From Flavobacteriaceae bacterium (GTDB taxonomy: Bacteria > Bacteroidota > Bacteroidia > Flavobacteriales > Flavobacteriaceae), in the NCBI GenBank assembly GCA_947464335.1, contig CANHWG010000005.1, positions 1 through 64,000 on the forward strand: a DNA stretch of 64,000 bases, given 5' to 3'. Position 1 is the stretch's first letter; each line of letters begins with the position of its first letter. The translations under genes were made by a program, and so were the position numbers. The notes under the pieces are model-generated. The model ran no database searches, was not told the origin of the DNA, and saw only the letters and a program-made list of their open reading frames with translations. Positions 9,597-19,730 of the stretch are shown here, piece by piece.

Positions 9597-10196
9597 TTGA
9601 TTTATATGAAATTCTATTTTTCATCCATACTGTTTTTATTTTTTCTTTTTTCTTGTCAGGATGACCCAAAAGTTAGAGCGCTACAACAAGAAAAAGAAGC
9701 TCAAAAAAGAGACGCTGTTTTTACTTCTATTTCGAATGGATGGAAATTTAATTGGCAACCTTCCAACCAAGTATCACAAAATTTAACAAGTTCTTGGACA
9801 GAATGGCGTGTGTTTTTAAACGAATTAGGACAAAAGCCCAAAAGTAGTATTGGCGCTTTTCAGCAAAAAGCAAAAACACTTTCCAAAAGAGCATTTGAAT
9901 TAAACAATAATATCCCTTTACAGTATAATTTACCCGAAGTAAAAAGTAGAATTTCGGTAATTACAACAAAAATAAACGCAATTAATCTTTACATTCATCT
10001 GAATCAAATTCCCGATAAAAAAATAGTTGCCTTAGTGCAAGAAATCAATAGCGAGTTAGTGTCAATGAACTCACAACTCGATGAAATCAAACGTAAAAGC
10101 GAAATCAAAATGGAAGATGGAGAAGCCGATATGATTCGGATGCTTGATACAGCAAGGGCAATTCCTACTAATCCAAATCCAAAAATCACAAATTAA
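9597..10196 (+). CDS. Hypothetical lipoprotein
   Basis: Signal peptide with lipobox 'LFLFFLFSCQDD'; 4-bp gap to mfd. Confidence 0.7.
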   Translation: MIYMKFYFSSILFLFFLFSCQDDPKVRALQQEKEAQKRDAVFTSISNGWKFNWQPSNQVSQNLTSSWTEWRVFLNELGQKPKSSIGAFQQKAKTLSKRAFELNNNIPLQYNLPEVKSRISVITTKINAINLYIHLNQIPDKKIVALVQEINSELVSMNSQLDEIKRKSEIKMEDGEADMIRMLDTARAIPTNPNPKITN

Positions 10197-10199
10197 ATT

Positions 10200-13100
10200 T
10201 TGAGTATAGCTTCTTTATATAACAGTTATCTTCATTCGACGAAAGTCAAAAAAATAACAGACGAACTTAATAATCCTTTAACCAAAATACAATTCAAAGG
10301 ACTTTTGGGCTCGGCTTTCTCATTCGTATTTCAGGCCATTTTCAAAAAAAGTGAAAAACCATTTCTCTTAATTTTTAACGAAAAAGAAGAAGCAGCGTAT
10401 TTTTTAAACGATTTGGAACAAATGATTGGCGCCGATGATGTGTTGTTTTATCCCAGTTCCTATCGCCGTCCCTATCAAATAGAAGAAACCGATAATGCGA
10501 ATGTATTGTTGCGTTCTGAAGTATTAAACAGAATTAATTCGCGCAAAAAACCCGCCGTAATAGTTACTTATCCTGAAGCTCTTTTTGAAAAAGTTGTGAC
10601 TCGAAAAGAACTCGAAAAAAACACCTTGAAAGTTTCTGTTGGAGAAACCGTTTCTATCGATTTTATCAACGAAGTATTATTTGAATACGAATTCAAACGC
10701 GTTGATTTTATTACTGAGCCCGGAGAATTTTCAGTGCGTGGTGGAATCTTGGATGTCTTTTCATTTTCAAATGATAATCCGTATCGAATAGAGTTTTTTG
10801 GCAATGAAGTAGATAGTATCCGAACCTTTGATGTTGCCACACAACTTTCGCTAGAAAAGCAAACTAAAATTACGATTATCCCTAATCTTGAAAACAAGTT
10901 TATCAAAGAAAACCGAGAAAGTTTCCTCGATTATATCAGCGACAAAACCGTTTTATGTATAGAGAATACTGAGTTTCTAACAGCACAGTTAGACAAACTT
11001 TTTGCAAAAGCCATTGAAACATTTGATGCCTTATCAAAAGAGGTAAAACATGCAGCGCCCGAACAGTTGTTCTTAACCCAAGAAGCATTTTTGCGCAAAG
11101 CATTAGATTTTTCAATCATCGAATTGTCGAATAAACCGTTTTTTAAAACGACCCAATCTTTTGAATTTTACATACAACCTCAACCTTCATTTAACAAACA
11201 ATTTGATTTGTTATTAAACAAATTGAGTGACAATCATTTTAATGGCTTTACGAATTACTTATTTTGTTCTAATGAAGGACAAGCCAATCGTTTTCACGAT
11301 ATTTTTGAAAGCATCGATGAAGCAAACCATGAGAATGTCCGCAAACAATATCATACCATCGTTTCATCATTATATCAAGGATTTATAGATGAAGAAAACC
11401 AAATATGCTGTTATACCGATCATCAAATTTTTGAGCGATACCATAAATTCAATATCAAAAATGGTTATTCCAAAAAGCAAACCCTCACGCTGAAAGAACT
11501 GAATTCCTTATCCGTTGGCGATTATGTAACGCATATTGACCACGGAATTGGAAAGTTTGGTGGTTTACAAAAAATTCAAGTCGAAGGCAAAACACAAGAA
11601 GCGATTAAATTGGCGTATGCCGATAATGACATCGTATATGTAAGCATTCATTCCTTACACAAAATTTCAAAATACACCGGAAAAGACGGAACGCCACCCA
11701 AAATTTACAAACTGGGTTCGAATGCGTGGAAAACCTTAAAACAAAAGACCAAAGCCCGTGTAAAGCATATTGCTTTTAACTTAATTCAACTCTATGCCAA
11801 GCGCCGTTTAGAAAAAGGTTTTGCATGTGCTTCTGATAGTTATTTGCAAAAAGAGCTAGAGAGTTCGTTTATCTATGAAGATACACCCGATCAAATTACA
11901 GCAACGCAAGATGTCAAAGTCGACATGGAAAAAGATAGACCGATGGATCGATTGGTTTGTGGTGATGTAGGTTTTGGTAAAACGGAAGTGGCCATTAGAG
12001 CGGCTTTTAAAGCGGTCGATAATAGTAAGCAGGTTGCCGTTTTAGTACCCACTACTATTTTGGCGTACCAACATTACCGAACGTTTACCGAACGATTGAA
12101 AGACATGCCTGTCAATATTGGCTATTTAAATCGATTTAGAACGGCCAAAGAAAAAGCAAAAACGATAGAAGATTTAGCTTCGGGTAAATTAGATATTCTT
12201 ATTGGAACGCATCAATTGGTGAATAAAAATGTTGTCTTCAAAGATTTAGGTTTACTGATTGTGGATGAAGAACAAAAGTTTGGAGTAAACGTTAAAGACA
12301 AATTAAAAACTATAGCTGCCAACGTAGATACGCTAACTTTAACAGCAACACCCATTCCGAGAACCTTACAGTTTTCGTTGATGGCGGCAAGAGATTTATC
12401 GGTAATTACAACTGCGCCGCCCAATCGTTATCCTATCGAATCAAAAGTAGTTGGTTTTAGCGAAGAATTAATTCGAGATGCTATTTCGTATGAAATTCAA
12501 CGAAACGGGCAAGTTTTCTTTATCAATAACCGAATCGAAAATATTAAAGAAATTGCCGGCATGATTCAACGATTGGTTCCCGATGCACGTGTTGGTATTG
12601 GTCATGGCCAAATGGAAGGCAACAAACTCGAAGAATTGATGCTCGGATTTATGAATGGTGAATTTGATGTTTTGGTGGCAACCACCATTATCGAAAGTGG
12701 TTTGGATGTACCCAATGCGAATACGATTTTCATCAACAACGCGAATAATTTTGGTTTATCCGATTTGCATCAAATGCGCGGTCGCGTGGGACGAAGTAAT
12801 AAAAAAGCGTTTTGTTATTTTATTTGTCCTCCGTATTCAGTCATGACTGATGATGCTCGTAAACGTATTCAGGCATTGGAACAATTTAGTGAATTAGGAA
12901 GCGGATTTAATATTGCGATGAAGGATTTGGAAATTCGTGGTGCAGGAGATTTATTGGGTGGTGAACAAAGCGGATTTATTAATGAAATTGGTTTTGAAAC
13001 CTATCAAAAAATCATGAACGAAGCCATTGAAGAGTTGAAAGAAAACGAATTCAAAGAGCTTTATGAGTCTGAAAATGATAGTGATACCAAAGAATATGTA

Positions 13101-13559
13101 AAAGAATTGCAGATTGATACTGATTTTGAATTGTTGTTCCCAGATGATTATATCAACAATATTACCGAGCGTTTGAATTTGTATAACGAGTTAGGAACTA
13201 TAAAAGAAGAAGCCGGATTATTGGCCTATGAAACCAAACTTATTGATCGTTTTGGACCGTTACCTAAAGAAGCCAAAGCGTTATTAAACAGTATCCGAAT
13301 TAAATGGATTGCCACCCAAATGGGAATTGAAAAAGTCATCATGAAGCAAGGCAAATTAATCGGCTATTTTGTGGGCGACCAGCAATCGGAGTATTACAAC
13401 TCAAAACAATTTAGACAGATGTTACAATTTGTGCAGCAACACGGAAACATTTGTAAAATGAAAGAGAAAGAAACCAAAAATGGTTTGCGATTATTACTCA
13501 CATTTGAGAATGTAAAATCGATAAATAAAGCTTTAGAATTTATGGAAATGATGCGTTAA
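10200..13559 (+). CDS. mfd: Transcription-repair coupling factor
   Basis: CarD-like RID 'LSVGDYVTHIDHGIGKFGGLQKI', helicase motifs 'VCGDVGFGKTEVAIRAAFKA', 'DEEQKFGV', 'ATPIPRTLQ'; TTG start. Confidence 0.97.
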   Translation: MSIASLYNSYLHSTKVKKITDELNNPLTKIQFKGLLGSAFSFVFQAIFKKSEKPFLLIFNEKEEAAYFLNDLEQMIGADDVLFYPSSYRRPYQIEETDNANVLLRSEVLNRINSRKKPAVIVTYPEALFEKVVTRKELEKNTLKVSVGETVSIDFINEVLFEYEFKRVDFITEPGEFSVRGGILDVFSFSNDNPYRIEFFGNEVDSIRTFDVATQLSLEKQTKITIIPNLENKFIKENRESFLDYISDKTVLCIENTEFLTAQLDKLFAKAIETFDALSKEVKHAAPEQLFLTQEAFLRKALDFSIIELSNKPFFKTTQSFEFYIQPQPSFNKQFDLLLNKLSDNHFNGFTNYLFCSNEGQANRFHDIFESIDEANHENVRKQYHTIVSSLYQGFIDEENQICCYTDHQIFERYHKFNIKNGYSKKQTLTLKELNSLSVGDYVTHIDHGIGKFGGLQKIQVEGKTQEAIKLAYADNDIVYVSIHSLHKISKYTGKDGTPPKIYKLGSNAWKTLKQKTKARVKHIAFNLIQLYAKRRLEKGFACASDSYLQKELESSFIYEDTPDQITATQDVKVDMEKDRPMDRLVCGDVGFGKTEVAIRAAFKAVDNSKQVAVLVPTTILAYQHYRTFTERLKDMPVNIGYLNRFRTAKEKAKTIEDLASGKLDILIGTHQLVNKNVVFKDLGLLIVDEEQKFGVNVKDKLKTIAANVDTLTLTATPIPRTLQFSLMAARDLSVITTAPPNRYPIESKVVGFSEELIRDAISYEIQRNGQVFFINNRIENIKEIAGMIQRLVPDARVGIGHGQMEGNKLEELMLGFMNGEFDVLVATTIIESGLDVPNANTIFINNANNFGLSDLHQMRGRVGRSNKKAFCYFICPPYSVMTDDARKRIQALEQFSELGSGFNIAMKDLEIRGAGDLLGGEQSGFINEIGFETYQKIMNEAIEELKENEFKELYESENDSDTKEYVKELQIDTDFELLFPDDYINNITERLNLYNELGTIKEEAGLLAYETKLIDRFGPLPKEAKALLNSIRIKWIATQMGIEKVIMKQGKLIGYFVGDQQSEYYNSKQFRQMLQFVQQHGNICKMKEKETKNGLRLLLTFENVKSINKALEFMEMMR

Positions 13560-13915
13560 AAGTAAAAAAACGCATCTTCGATATGTTCTATTATAAAATC
13601 GTTTTCTTCTTTAGTAATAGCAATAATATCAAATCGAGATTCTACCTCTAAATCATTAGAAATAATGTACTCATTAATTGCTTTTACTAATAATTTGATT
13701 TTCGTTGGTTTTACAAAATCCTGAGGTAAACCAAACTCGATACTTGATCGTGTTTTAACTTCCACAATAGCTAGAACATTTTCTTTTTGAGCGATGATAT
13801 CAACTTCGGCTTTCTGAAAAGTCCAATTGGTTTCTAGAATATCATAGCCGTTTTTTTGCAGAAATTCTACAGCCAATTCTTCGCCAAATTTACCAAGCTC
13901 GTTGTGTTTAGCCAT
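13556..13915 (-). CDS. YraN family protein (UPF0102, endonuclease-like)
   Basis: 'GKFGEELAVEFLQKNGYDILETNWTFQKAEVDIIAQKENVLAIVEVKTRSS'. Confidence 0.93.
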   Translation of the reverse strand: MAKHNELGKFGEELAVEFLQKNGYDILETNWTFQKAEVDIIAQKENVLAIVEVKTRSSIEFGLPQDFVKPTKIKLLVKAINEYIISNDLEVESRFDIIAITKEENDFIIEHIEDAFFYF

Positions 13916-13941
13916 GTCATTGCGAGTTTACGAAGCAATCT
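13916..13941. repeat. Dispersed GTCATTGCGAG...CGAAGCAATCT repeat, abutting yraN start codon
   Basis: GTCATTGCGAGTTTACGAAGCAATCT; second copy core at 16703-16722. Confidence 0.6.
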
Positions 13942-13952
13942 TCTATATCTGT

Positions 13953-14918
13953 CTATTCAAAAACTACTTTGCTTTCTTTATCATTCACCTCTATAGAAAC
14001 TTGTCTGCCAAAAATCAATGCGCGATTATCTCGAATATGTCCAGCAGGAAAATTATATATTATTGGAATATTTAATCCTTTGACGGTATCTTCAATTATT
14101 TCTAAAGCGTTTCTTCCCCATGGAATGTCATTATCTTTCATATCGGTCATTGCGCCAACAATAATGCCTTTTAAGCTCGATAAACAACCGTTGCGTTTCA
14201 AGTTCATCATCATTCGATCTACATGATATAAATATTCATCTAAATCTTCGATGAATAAAATTTTATCTTCACAATCTATTGCCGATTCAGAGCCCAATAA
14301 ACTATACAATATAGAAAGATTTCCTCCAACTAATTCTCCATTTGCAATTCCGTTATGATTTAAGGCATCACATTCTAATGTGTAGTGTAATTTATCTCCA
14401 AATAAAACGCTGCATAATGAATTCTTTGCCTCATCGGTTGCTCGAGCTATTGAAACAGGCATCGTGCCATGTATAGACTCGATTCCTATTCGGTTCAAAT
14501 GACTGTGTAAAACGGTAACATCGCTAAAACCAATTATCCATTTTGGGTTTTGCTTAAACTTTGTGAAATCTAACTTGTCAATTATTTTTACAGTACCGTA
14601 GCCGCCTCGAACACACCAAATGGCTTTGATGTTTGGGTTGTCCATTTGCTCCTGAAAATCGGCTGCTCGTTGGTCATCTGTTCCTGCCAATTGATGATAA
14701 TCTAAGCCAATGGTATTCCCCATTTTAACTTTTAATCCCCAGCCCTCGAGCAAATTAATTGTGGGTTTTAAATTATCGTCAATATTTTTTCGTGCGGTAG
14801 AAACGATGGCAACAGTGTCGCCCTTTTGCAAATAAGGTGGTGTAATCATCTTTTTTTGAGAATGAAGATTTAAAAAGAATAAAGATAATAGAATAAAAAA
14901 TATAGATTTATTGTTCAT
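13953..14918 (-). CDS. LD-carboxypeptidase (peptidase S66)
   Basis: 'TPPYLQKGDTVAIVSTARK', 'IKAIWCVRGGYGTVKIIDKLDF', 'GFSDVTVLHSHLNR'. Confidence 0.93.
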   Translation of the reverse strand: MNNKSIFFILLSLFFLNLHSQKKMITPPYLQKGDTVAIVSTARKNIDDNLKPTINLLEGWGLKVKMGNTIGLDYHQLAGTDDQRAADFQEQMDNPNIKAIWCVRGGYGTVKIIDKLDFTKFKQNPKWIIGFSDVTVLHSHLNRIGIESIHGTMPVSIARATDEAKNSLCSVLFGDKLHYTLECDALNHNGIANGELVGGNLSILYSLLGSESAIDCEDKILFIEDLDEYLYHVDRMMMNLKRNGCLSSLKGIIVGAMTDMKDNDIPWGRNALEIIEDTVKGLNIPIIYNFPAGHIRDNRALIFGRQVSIEVNDKESKVVFE

Positions 14919-14975
14919 TTTTGAAAATGATAATAGCAAATATAATCAAATTATAGTTTAAGAAAACCAATGCCA

Positions 14976-15059
14976 TAGCCCTGATAATAGTGAAAATCCT
15001 TTTTATTTTTTTAAAGAAAAAAAATAAAAAGATTGAAGCGGATAGCAGGAAATAGCTCC
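14976..15059 (-). repeat. Palindromic intergenic repeat family, copy 1 (no TTCGAC core)
   Basis: TAGCCCTGATAATAGTGAAAATCCTTTTT...AAAAAGATTGAAGCGGATAGCAGGAAATAGCTCC; reverse complement aligns to 43179-43284. Confidence 0.8.
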
Positions 15060-15102
15060 GAATAAATTGCTTATTTTTGCGGTTTATATACCGAAATTTA
15101 TC

Positions 15103-17232
15103 ATGTTAGAAAATCCAACCCGAGGCAAAGCCGAACTGAGCGAAGCTAAACGATATACGATTACTGCCGCTTTGCCTTATACCAATGGGCCTATTCATAT
15201 TGGCCATTTGGCAGGTGTTTATGTGCCGTCTGATATTTATGCGCGCTATTTAAGATTACAAGGAAAAGAGGTTGCTTTTATTTGCGGAAGCGATGAGCAC
15301 GGTGTTGCTATTTCTATGAAAGCCAAAAAAGAAGGCATCACGCCACAACAAGTGATTGATAAATACGATGGCATTATTCGAAAATCGTTTATTGATTTTG
15401 GAATTTCATTTGATAATTATTCGAGAACTTCTTCTAAAATACATCACGATACGGCGCAAGAATTTTTCAGAAAATTATATGATAACGGTGACTTTATTGA
15501 AGAGGTAACTGAGCAATTATATGATGCTAAAGCAGATCAGTTTTTGGCAGATCGATTTGTAACCGGAACGTGTCCGAAATGCGATAACCCAGAAGCGTAT
15601 GGTGACCAATGTGAAAAATGTGGTTCTACCTTAAATGCAACAGACTTAATTAACCCAAAATCTACCATAACAGGAGAAACTCCGATACTCAAATCAACGA
15701 AACATTGGTTTTTGCCTTTAGACAGATACCAAGATTTTTTAACGCAATGGATATTAGTAGACCATGCCAAAGATTGGAAAACCAATGTTCTTGGCCAAGT
15801 GAAATCATGGTTAGATGATGGTTTAAAACCTCGTGCGGTGACCCGTGATTTAGACTGGGGAATTGATGTGCCTGTTGATGGTGCCGAAGGGAAAAAATTA
15901 TATGTTTGGTTTGATGCGCCCATTGGTTATATCTCGGCAACCAAAGAATGGGCTGCTCGTGAAGGTAAAAATTGGGAGCCATATTGGAAAGATGCCGACA
16001 CCAAATTAGTGCACTTCATCGGTAAAGATAATATTGTATTTCACTGTATCATTTTCCCAGCGATGTTAAAAGCTGAAGGAACGTATATTTTGCCGGATAA
16101 TGTACCTGCAAACGAGTTCTTGAATTTAGAAGGGAATAAATTGTCAACGTCTAAAAACTGGGCGGTTTGGTTGCACGAATATTTGCAAGATTTTCCGAAT
16201 CAGCAAGATGTTTTGCGCTATGCGTTAACGGCAAATGCCCCAGAAACGAAAGACAATGATTTTACTTGGAAAGATTTTCAGGCGAGAAATAATAATGAAT
16301 TAGCCGCAGTTTTTGGGAATTTTATCAATCGAGTTGTGGTTTTAACTAACAAATATTACAACGGAATTGTGCCATCACCGAATGAATTAACGGAAGTTGA
16401 CGAACAAACATTGGCAGAATTAAAAGCTTATCCTGCCGTAATTTCGAGTTCGATTGAACGGTACCGATTTAGAGAAGCACAAGGAGAATTGATGAATGTG
16501 GCTCGACTTGGAAATAAATATTTGGCTGACGAAGAACCATGGAAAATGGTAAAAACAAATCCGGAACGTGTGCAGACACAAATGTATGTGGCGTTACAAA
16601 TTGCAGCAGCTTTGCAAATTTTATGTGAGCCATTTTTACCTTTTACTTCTGAAAAATTGAAACGAATTCTTGCTATTTCGACGAAGAAAGACACAAGCGC
16701 TAGCGAATTGGCGAAGCAATCTCATCTTAATTGGCAATCCGTTTCTGAAACATCTGAATTATTACACCCAAATCACAAAATAGGTGAAGCCGAAATTTTG
16801 TTTGCCCAAATAGAAGATGCCGAAATCCAAAAACAAATAGACAAACTCGAAGCGACTAAAAAAGCGAATGTTATGGAAAATCAAGTAATCGAACCTCAAA
16901 AACCAACTGCAACGTTTGACGATTTCTCTAAATTAGATTTACGCGTTGGAACTATATTGGAGGCCGAAAAAATGCCCAAAGCCAATAAACTTTTAGTCTT
17001 AAAGGTAGATACCGGTATTGATGTTAGAACGATTGTTTCGGGAATTGCAGAACATTTTTCGCCCGAAGAAGTGATTGGGAAACGAGTTACGGTTTTGGTG
17101 AATTTAGCACCAAGAGCTTTGCGTGGCGTGGAAAGTGAAGGGATAATTTTGATGACCAATACTGCCGAAGGTAAATTGGTTTTTGTCAATCCTGATGCTG
17201 ATAGCGTGAAAAATGGAGCGTTGATTAGTTAA
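15103..17232 (+). CDS. metG: Methionine--tRNA ligase with C-terminal tRNA-binding domain
   Basis: '[34 protein letters not shown]', zinc Cys cluster, '[14 protein letters not shown]' (KMSKS equivalent), C-terminal '[29 protein letters not shown]'. Confidence 0.97.
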   Translation: MLENPTRGKAELSEAKRYTITAALPYTNGPIHIGHLAGVYVPSDIYARYLRLQGKEVAFICGSDEHGVAISMKAKKEGITPQQVIDKYDGIIRKSFIDFGISFDNYSRTSSKIHHDTAQEFFRKLYDNGDFIEEVTEQLYDAKADQFLADRFVTGTCPKCDNPEAYGDQCEKCGSTLNATDLINPKSTITGETPILKSTKHWFLPLDRYQDFLTQWILVDHAKDWKTNVLGQVKSWLDDGLKPRAVTRDLDWGIDVPVDGAEGKKLYVWFDAPIGYISATKEWAAREGKNWEPYWKDADTKLVHFIGKDNIVFHCIIFPAMLKAEGTYILPDNVPANEFLNLEGNKLSTSKNWAVWLHEYLQDFPNQQDVLRYALTANAPETKDNDFTWKDFQARNNNELAAVFGNFINRVVVLTNKYYNGIVPSPNELTEVDEQTLAELKAYPAVISSSIERYRFREAQGELMNVARLGNKYLADEEPWKMVKTNPERVQTQMYVALQIAAALQILCEPFLPFTSEKLKRILAISTKKDTSASELAKQSHLNWQSVSETSELLHPNHKIGEAEILFAQIEDAEIQKQIDKLEATKKANVMENQVIEPQKPTATFDDFSKLDLRVGTILEAEKMPKANKLLVLKVDTGIDVRTIVSGIAEHFSPEEVIGKRVTVLVNLAPRALRGVESEGIILMTNTAEGKLVFVNPDADSVKNGALIS
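16703..16722. repeat. GCGAnnnnnCGAAGCAATCT repeat inside metG
   Basis: GCGAATTGGCGAAGCAATCT vs GCGAGTTTACGAAGCAATCT at 13922-13941 (17/20 identical). Confidence 0.55.
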
Positions 17233-17239
17233 TAAAAAA

Positions 17240-17722
17240 ATGACTAAAAAACTTTCGGTAATAACGATTTTTACATGGATAATTAGTCTTGCTGTATGGC
17301 AATTACTTTTTTATTCGCATAAAGTAGTATCCGAAATTCTTTGGGAAATACATACTATTTTTAGTAGTGTATTAGTGTTTTATACGCTGCTTAACCTTAT
17401 TGTAAAAGAAACAACTTTAGACATAATTAAAATAACGTTCAAAATAATATTCAAAGTTTGGCTCATTATTTTTATTGCATTCTCTATGCAAAATTCCTTT
17501 AAACAAAAAGCATTTGTTCTGACAACTACCTTTATTTTTGGTTATTTAGAGGGATTAATTGAAATCAATGTATGGCTAAGAAACTTTTCATTTCGATTTC
17601 AAAGTAAACTCTTTCAAAATGCAACTTCAAAATTTGATAAAACACAACTTAGCATTATTTGCCTCTCACTGGTACACATCCTTTGTGCTTTTATAGCTTT
17701 AGTCTTTTTTAATATAAAATAA
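17240..17722 (+). CDS. Hypothetical membrane protein
   Basis: Several hydrophobic segments, no family recognised. Confidence 0.6.
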   Translation: MTKKLSVITIFTWIISLAVWQLLFYSHKVVSEILWEIHTIFSSVLVFYTLLNLIVKETTLDIIKITFKIIFKVWLIIFIAFSMQNSFKQKAFVLTTTFIFGYLEGLIEINVWLRNFSFRFQSKLFQNATSKFDKTQLSIICLSLVHILCAFIALVFFNIK

Positions 17723-17725
17723 CTT

Positions 17726-18409
17726 ATGAATCCAAAAACAATCGCTTTCGATGCCGATGATACGTTATGGCACAACGAGCCCTACTTTGATGAAGCGCAA
17801 GCAAAATTTGCCGAATTGTTTGAAGATTATGCTAGTCATCAAGAAGTCTTGCAGTTGATTTTATTGCATCAAGTAAAAAATTTACCCTTATATGGTTTTG
17901 GAATTAAAGCTTTTACGTTATCAATGCTAGATAGTGCTTTAGCATTAACCGATTCAAAAATAGATGGTAAAGGAATTGAAAAAATAATCCAAATTGGAAA
18001 AGATTTATTGCAAAAACCGGTAGAGCTTTTGCCCGAAATAGAAACTGTTTTAGAAAAACTAAAAGGAAAATACAAGTTAGTTGTGGCTACCAAAGGTGAT
18101 TTGAAAGACCAACACCGAAAACTCCACGATTCTAAAATTGGACATTATTTTCATCATATCGAAGTAATGAGTGATAAAAAAGAAATTGATTATCAAAAAA
18201 TGCTTACTCGATTAGATTGTAAACCCGAAGATTTTTTGATGATAGGCAACTCCCTAAAATCTGATGTACTTCCTGTTTTAAATCTGGGAGGTCATGCTAT
18301 TCATGTGCCTTATCATACCACCTGGGAATATGAAAAAATTGATTTTGAAATCATTCACCCTAACTTTAATGCCGTTACTCACATTAATCAAATTTTAGAT
18401 TTATTATAA
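17726..18409 (+). CDS. HAD family hydrolase
   Basis: 'AFDADDTLWHNEP', 'MIGNSLKSDVLPVLNLGGHAIHVPY'. Confidence 0.93.
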   Translation: MNPKTIAFDADDTLWHNEPYFDEAQAKFAELFEDYASHQEVLQLILLHQVKNLPLYGFGIKAFTLSMLDSALALTDSKIDGKGIEKIIQIGKDLLQKPVELLPEIETVLEKLKGKYKLVVATKGDLKDQHRKLHDSKIGHYFHHIEVMSDKKEIDYQKMLTRLDCKPEDFLMIGNSLKSDVLPVLNLGGHAIHVPYHTTWEYEKIDFEIIHPNFNAVTHINQILDLL

Positions 18410-18480
18410 ATTATAATTTTAATCTTTTAGTTTGATAGGTTTACTGTCAAAAAATGTAATTTTATAAAAAATTAGAAATC

Positions 18481-19002
18481 ATGTTACAAAAAAATATCGA
18501 AAAAGCGCTGAACAATCAAATCCGAATTGAAGCAGAATCTTCACAAATCTATTTATCCATGGCTTGTTGGGCAGAAGTTCAAGGTCTTGAAGGAGTTGCC
18601 CAGTTTATGTACAAGCAATCTGATGAAGAACGCATGCACATGCTCAAACTAGTTAAATATGTTAATGAGCGAGGTTCAAATGCTGAAATCACGGAACTAA
18701 AAGCGCCTAAAACAAAGTTCGGAACGTTTAAAGAAATGTTTGAAGAATTATATAAGCATGAATTATTTGTTTCCAATTCAATTAATGAATTAGTGCATAT
18801 TACCTTAGGTGAAAAAGATTATGCTACTCATAATTTCTTGCAATGGTATGTAGCCGAGCAAATTGAAGAAGAAGCACAAGCCAAAACTATTTTAGATAAA
18901 ATTAATTTGATTGGTGAAGATCGTGGTGGTTTGTATTTATTTGATAGAGATATTCAACAGTTGGTGGTTACAACTTCATTATCATTAAACACTGGAGCTT
19001 AA
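18481..19002 (+). CDS. Ferritin
   Basis: 'NNQIRIEAESSQIYLSMACWAEVQGLEGVAQFMYKQSDEERMHMLKL', 'FLQWYVAEQIEEEAQAKTILDKI'. Confidence 0.95.
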   Translation: MLQKNIEKALNNQIRIEAESSQIYLSMACWAEVQGLEGVAQFMYKQSDEERMHMLKLVKYVNERGSNAEITELKAPKTKFGTFKEMFEELYKHELFVSNSINELVHITLGEKDYATHNFLQWYVAEQIEEEAQAKTILDKINLIGEDRGGLYLFDRDIQQLVVTTSLSLNTGA

Positions 19003-19041
19003 TAATTACGATTCTTTGTTCCTTATTTTAATGTCATCGTA

Positions 19042-19233
19042 ATGAGCAAAAAAGTTAAAACCAAAGAGCTAAAAAAGGACAAACAACAAAAAAAGTTATT
19101 GCTTAAAAATTTGAAAATTGCAGAAAATTGCAAATCAAAATGTTGTAAAAAATACAAGGATAATGAAGAAAAACGTTGTAAACGTTGCCCGATGTTTGAT
19201 TTGTTCAAAAAATTAAAAGAGAAAAACCTTTGA
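19042..19233 (+). CDS. Small Lys/Cys-rich protein downstream of ferritin
   Basis: 63-aa ORF, 'NCKSKCCKKYKDNEEKRCKRCPMFDLFKKL'. Confidence 0.55.
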   Translation: MSKKVKTKELKKDKQQKKLLLKNLKIAENCKSKCCKKYKDNEEKRCKRCPMFDLFKKLKEKNL

Positions 19234-19251
19234 GAAATTAAAGGTTTTTTT
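19222..19251 (+). terminator. Rho-independent terminator overlapping the stop codon
   Basis: AAAAACCTTT...AAAGGTTTTTT. Confidence 0.7.
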
Positions 19252-19253
19252 AA

Positions 19254-19730
19254 TTAAAAAAAGAGGTAAGTCCAGTTTGAACCATCGCTAATAAACATCA
19301 TAGTTTTCGTAACCGCATTACTTTGCATTGTGAGCGGTGCTGTTGTCAAAGTATTTGAGTTTGAAGCAAAAAAGTTTCCTCCTAACGAATATATAAAAGC
19401 ATTTTGAGTATTTGAAATATTACGTACAATGTAAATTCTACCAGGTACTAAGGCCGCATTAGGTAATTGAAAATCTGCTGATCCAGATGTTGGAGTTAGG
19501 GAAATATAAACCCCATCATTAATATTTGTTTTATTTGCAAATGTCCCACCATTTAAAGGAGCAGAACCAGGAACTAATGCATTGGCTATTCCTATTTCCT
19601 TTACATTTAAATTTCCATTAATATCTAAAGTGCTTAACGGATTTGTAGTATTAATTCCAACTTGTGAAAAACCAAAATTTACAGCGCAAATAGCTGTAAT
19701 TAAAATCAATACTAACTTTAATCGTTTCAT
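19254..19730 (-). CDS. Secreted hypothetical protein with 'VGINTTNPLSTLDINGNL' motif
   Basis: Signal peptide; motif common in Bacteroidetes surface/tail-fibre-like proteins. Confidence 0.6.
   Translation of the reverse strand: MKRLKLVLILITAICAVNFGFSQVGINTTNPLSTLDINGNLNVKEIGIANALVPGSAPLNGGTFANKTNINDGVYISLTPTSGSADFQLPNAALVPGRIYIVRNISNTQNAFIYSLGGNFFASNSNTLTTAPLTMQSNAVTKTMMFISDGSNWTYLFF

Noticed and set aside
10568-11119. Antisense ORFs opposite mfd
   Set aside because: Fully contained in mfd, Ser/Thr-rich shadow translation, no family resemblance.
15537-15982. Long antisense ORFs opposite metG (128 and 97 aa)
   Set aside because: Shadow frames of a clearly conserved metG; low-complexity His/Ser/Pro translations with no recognised motif.
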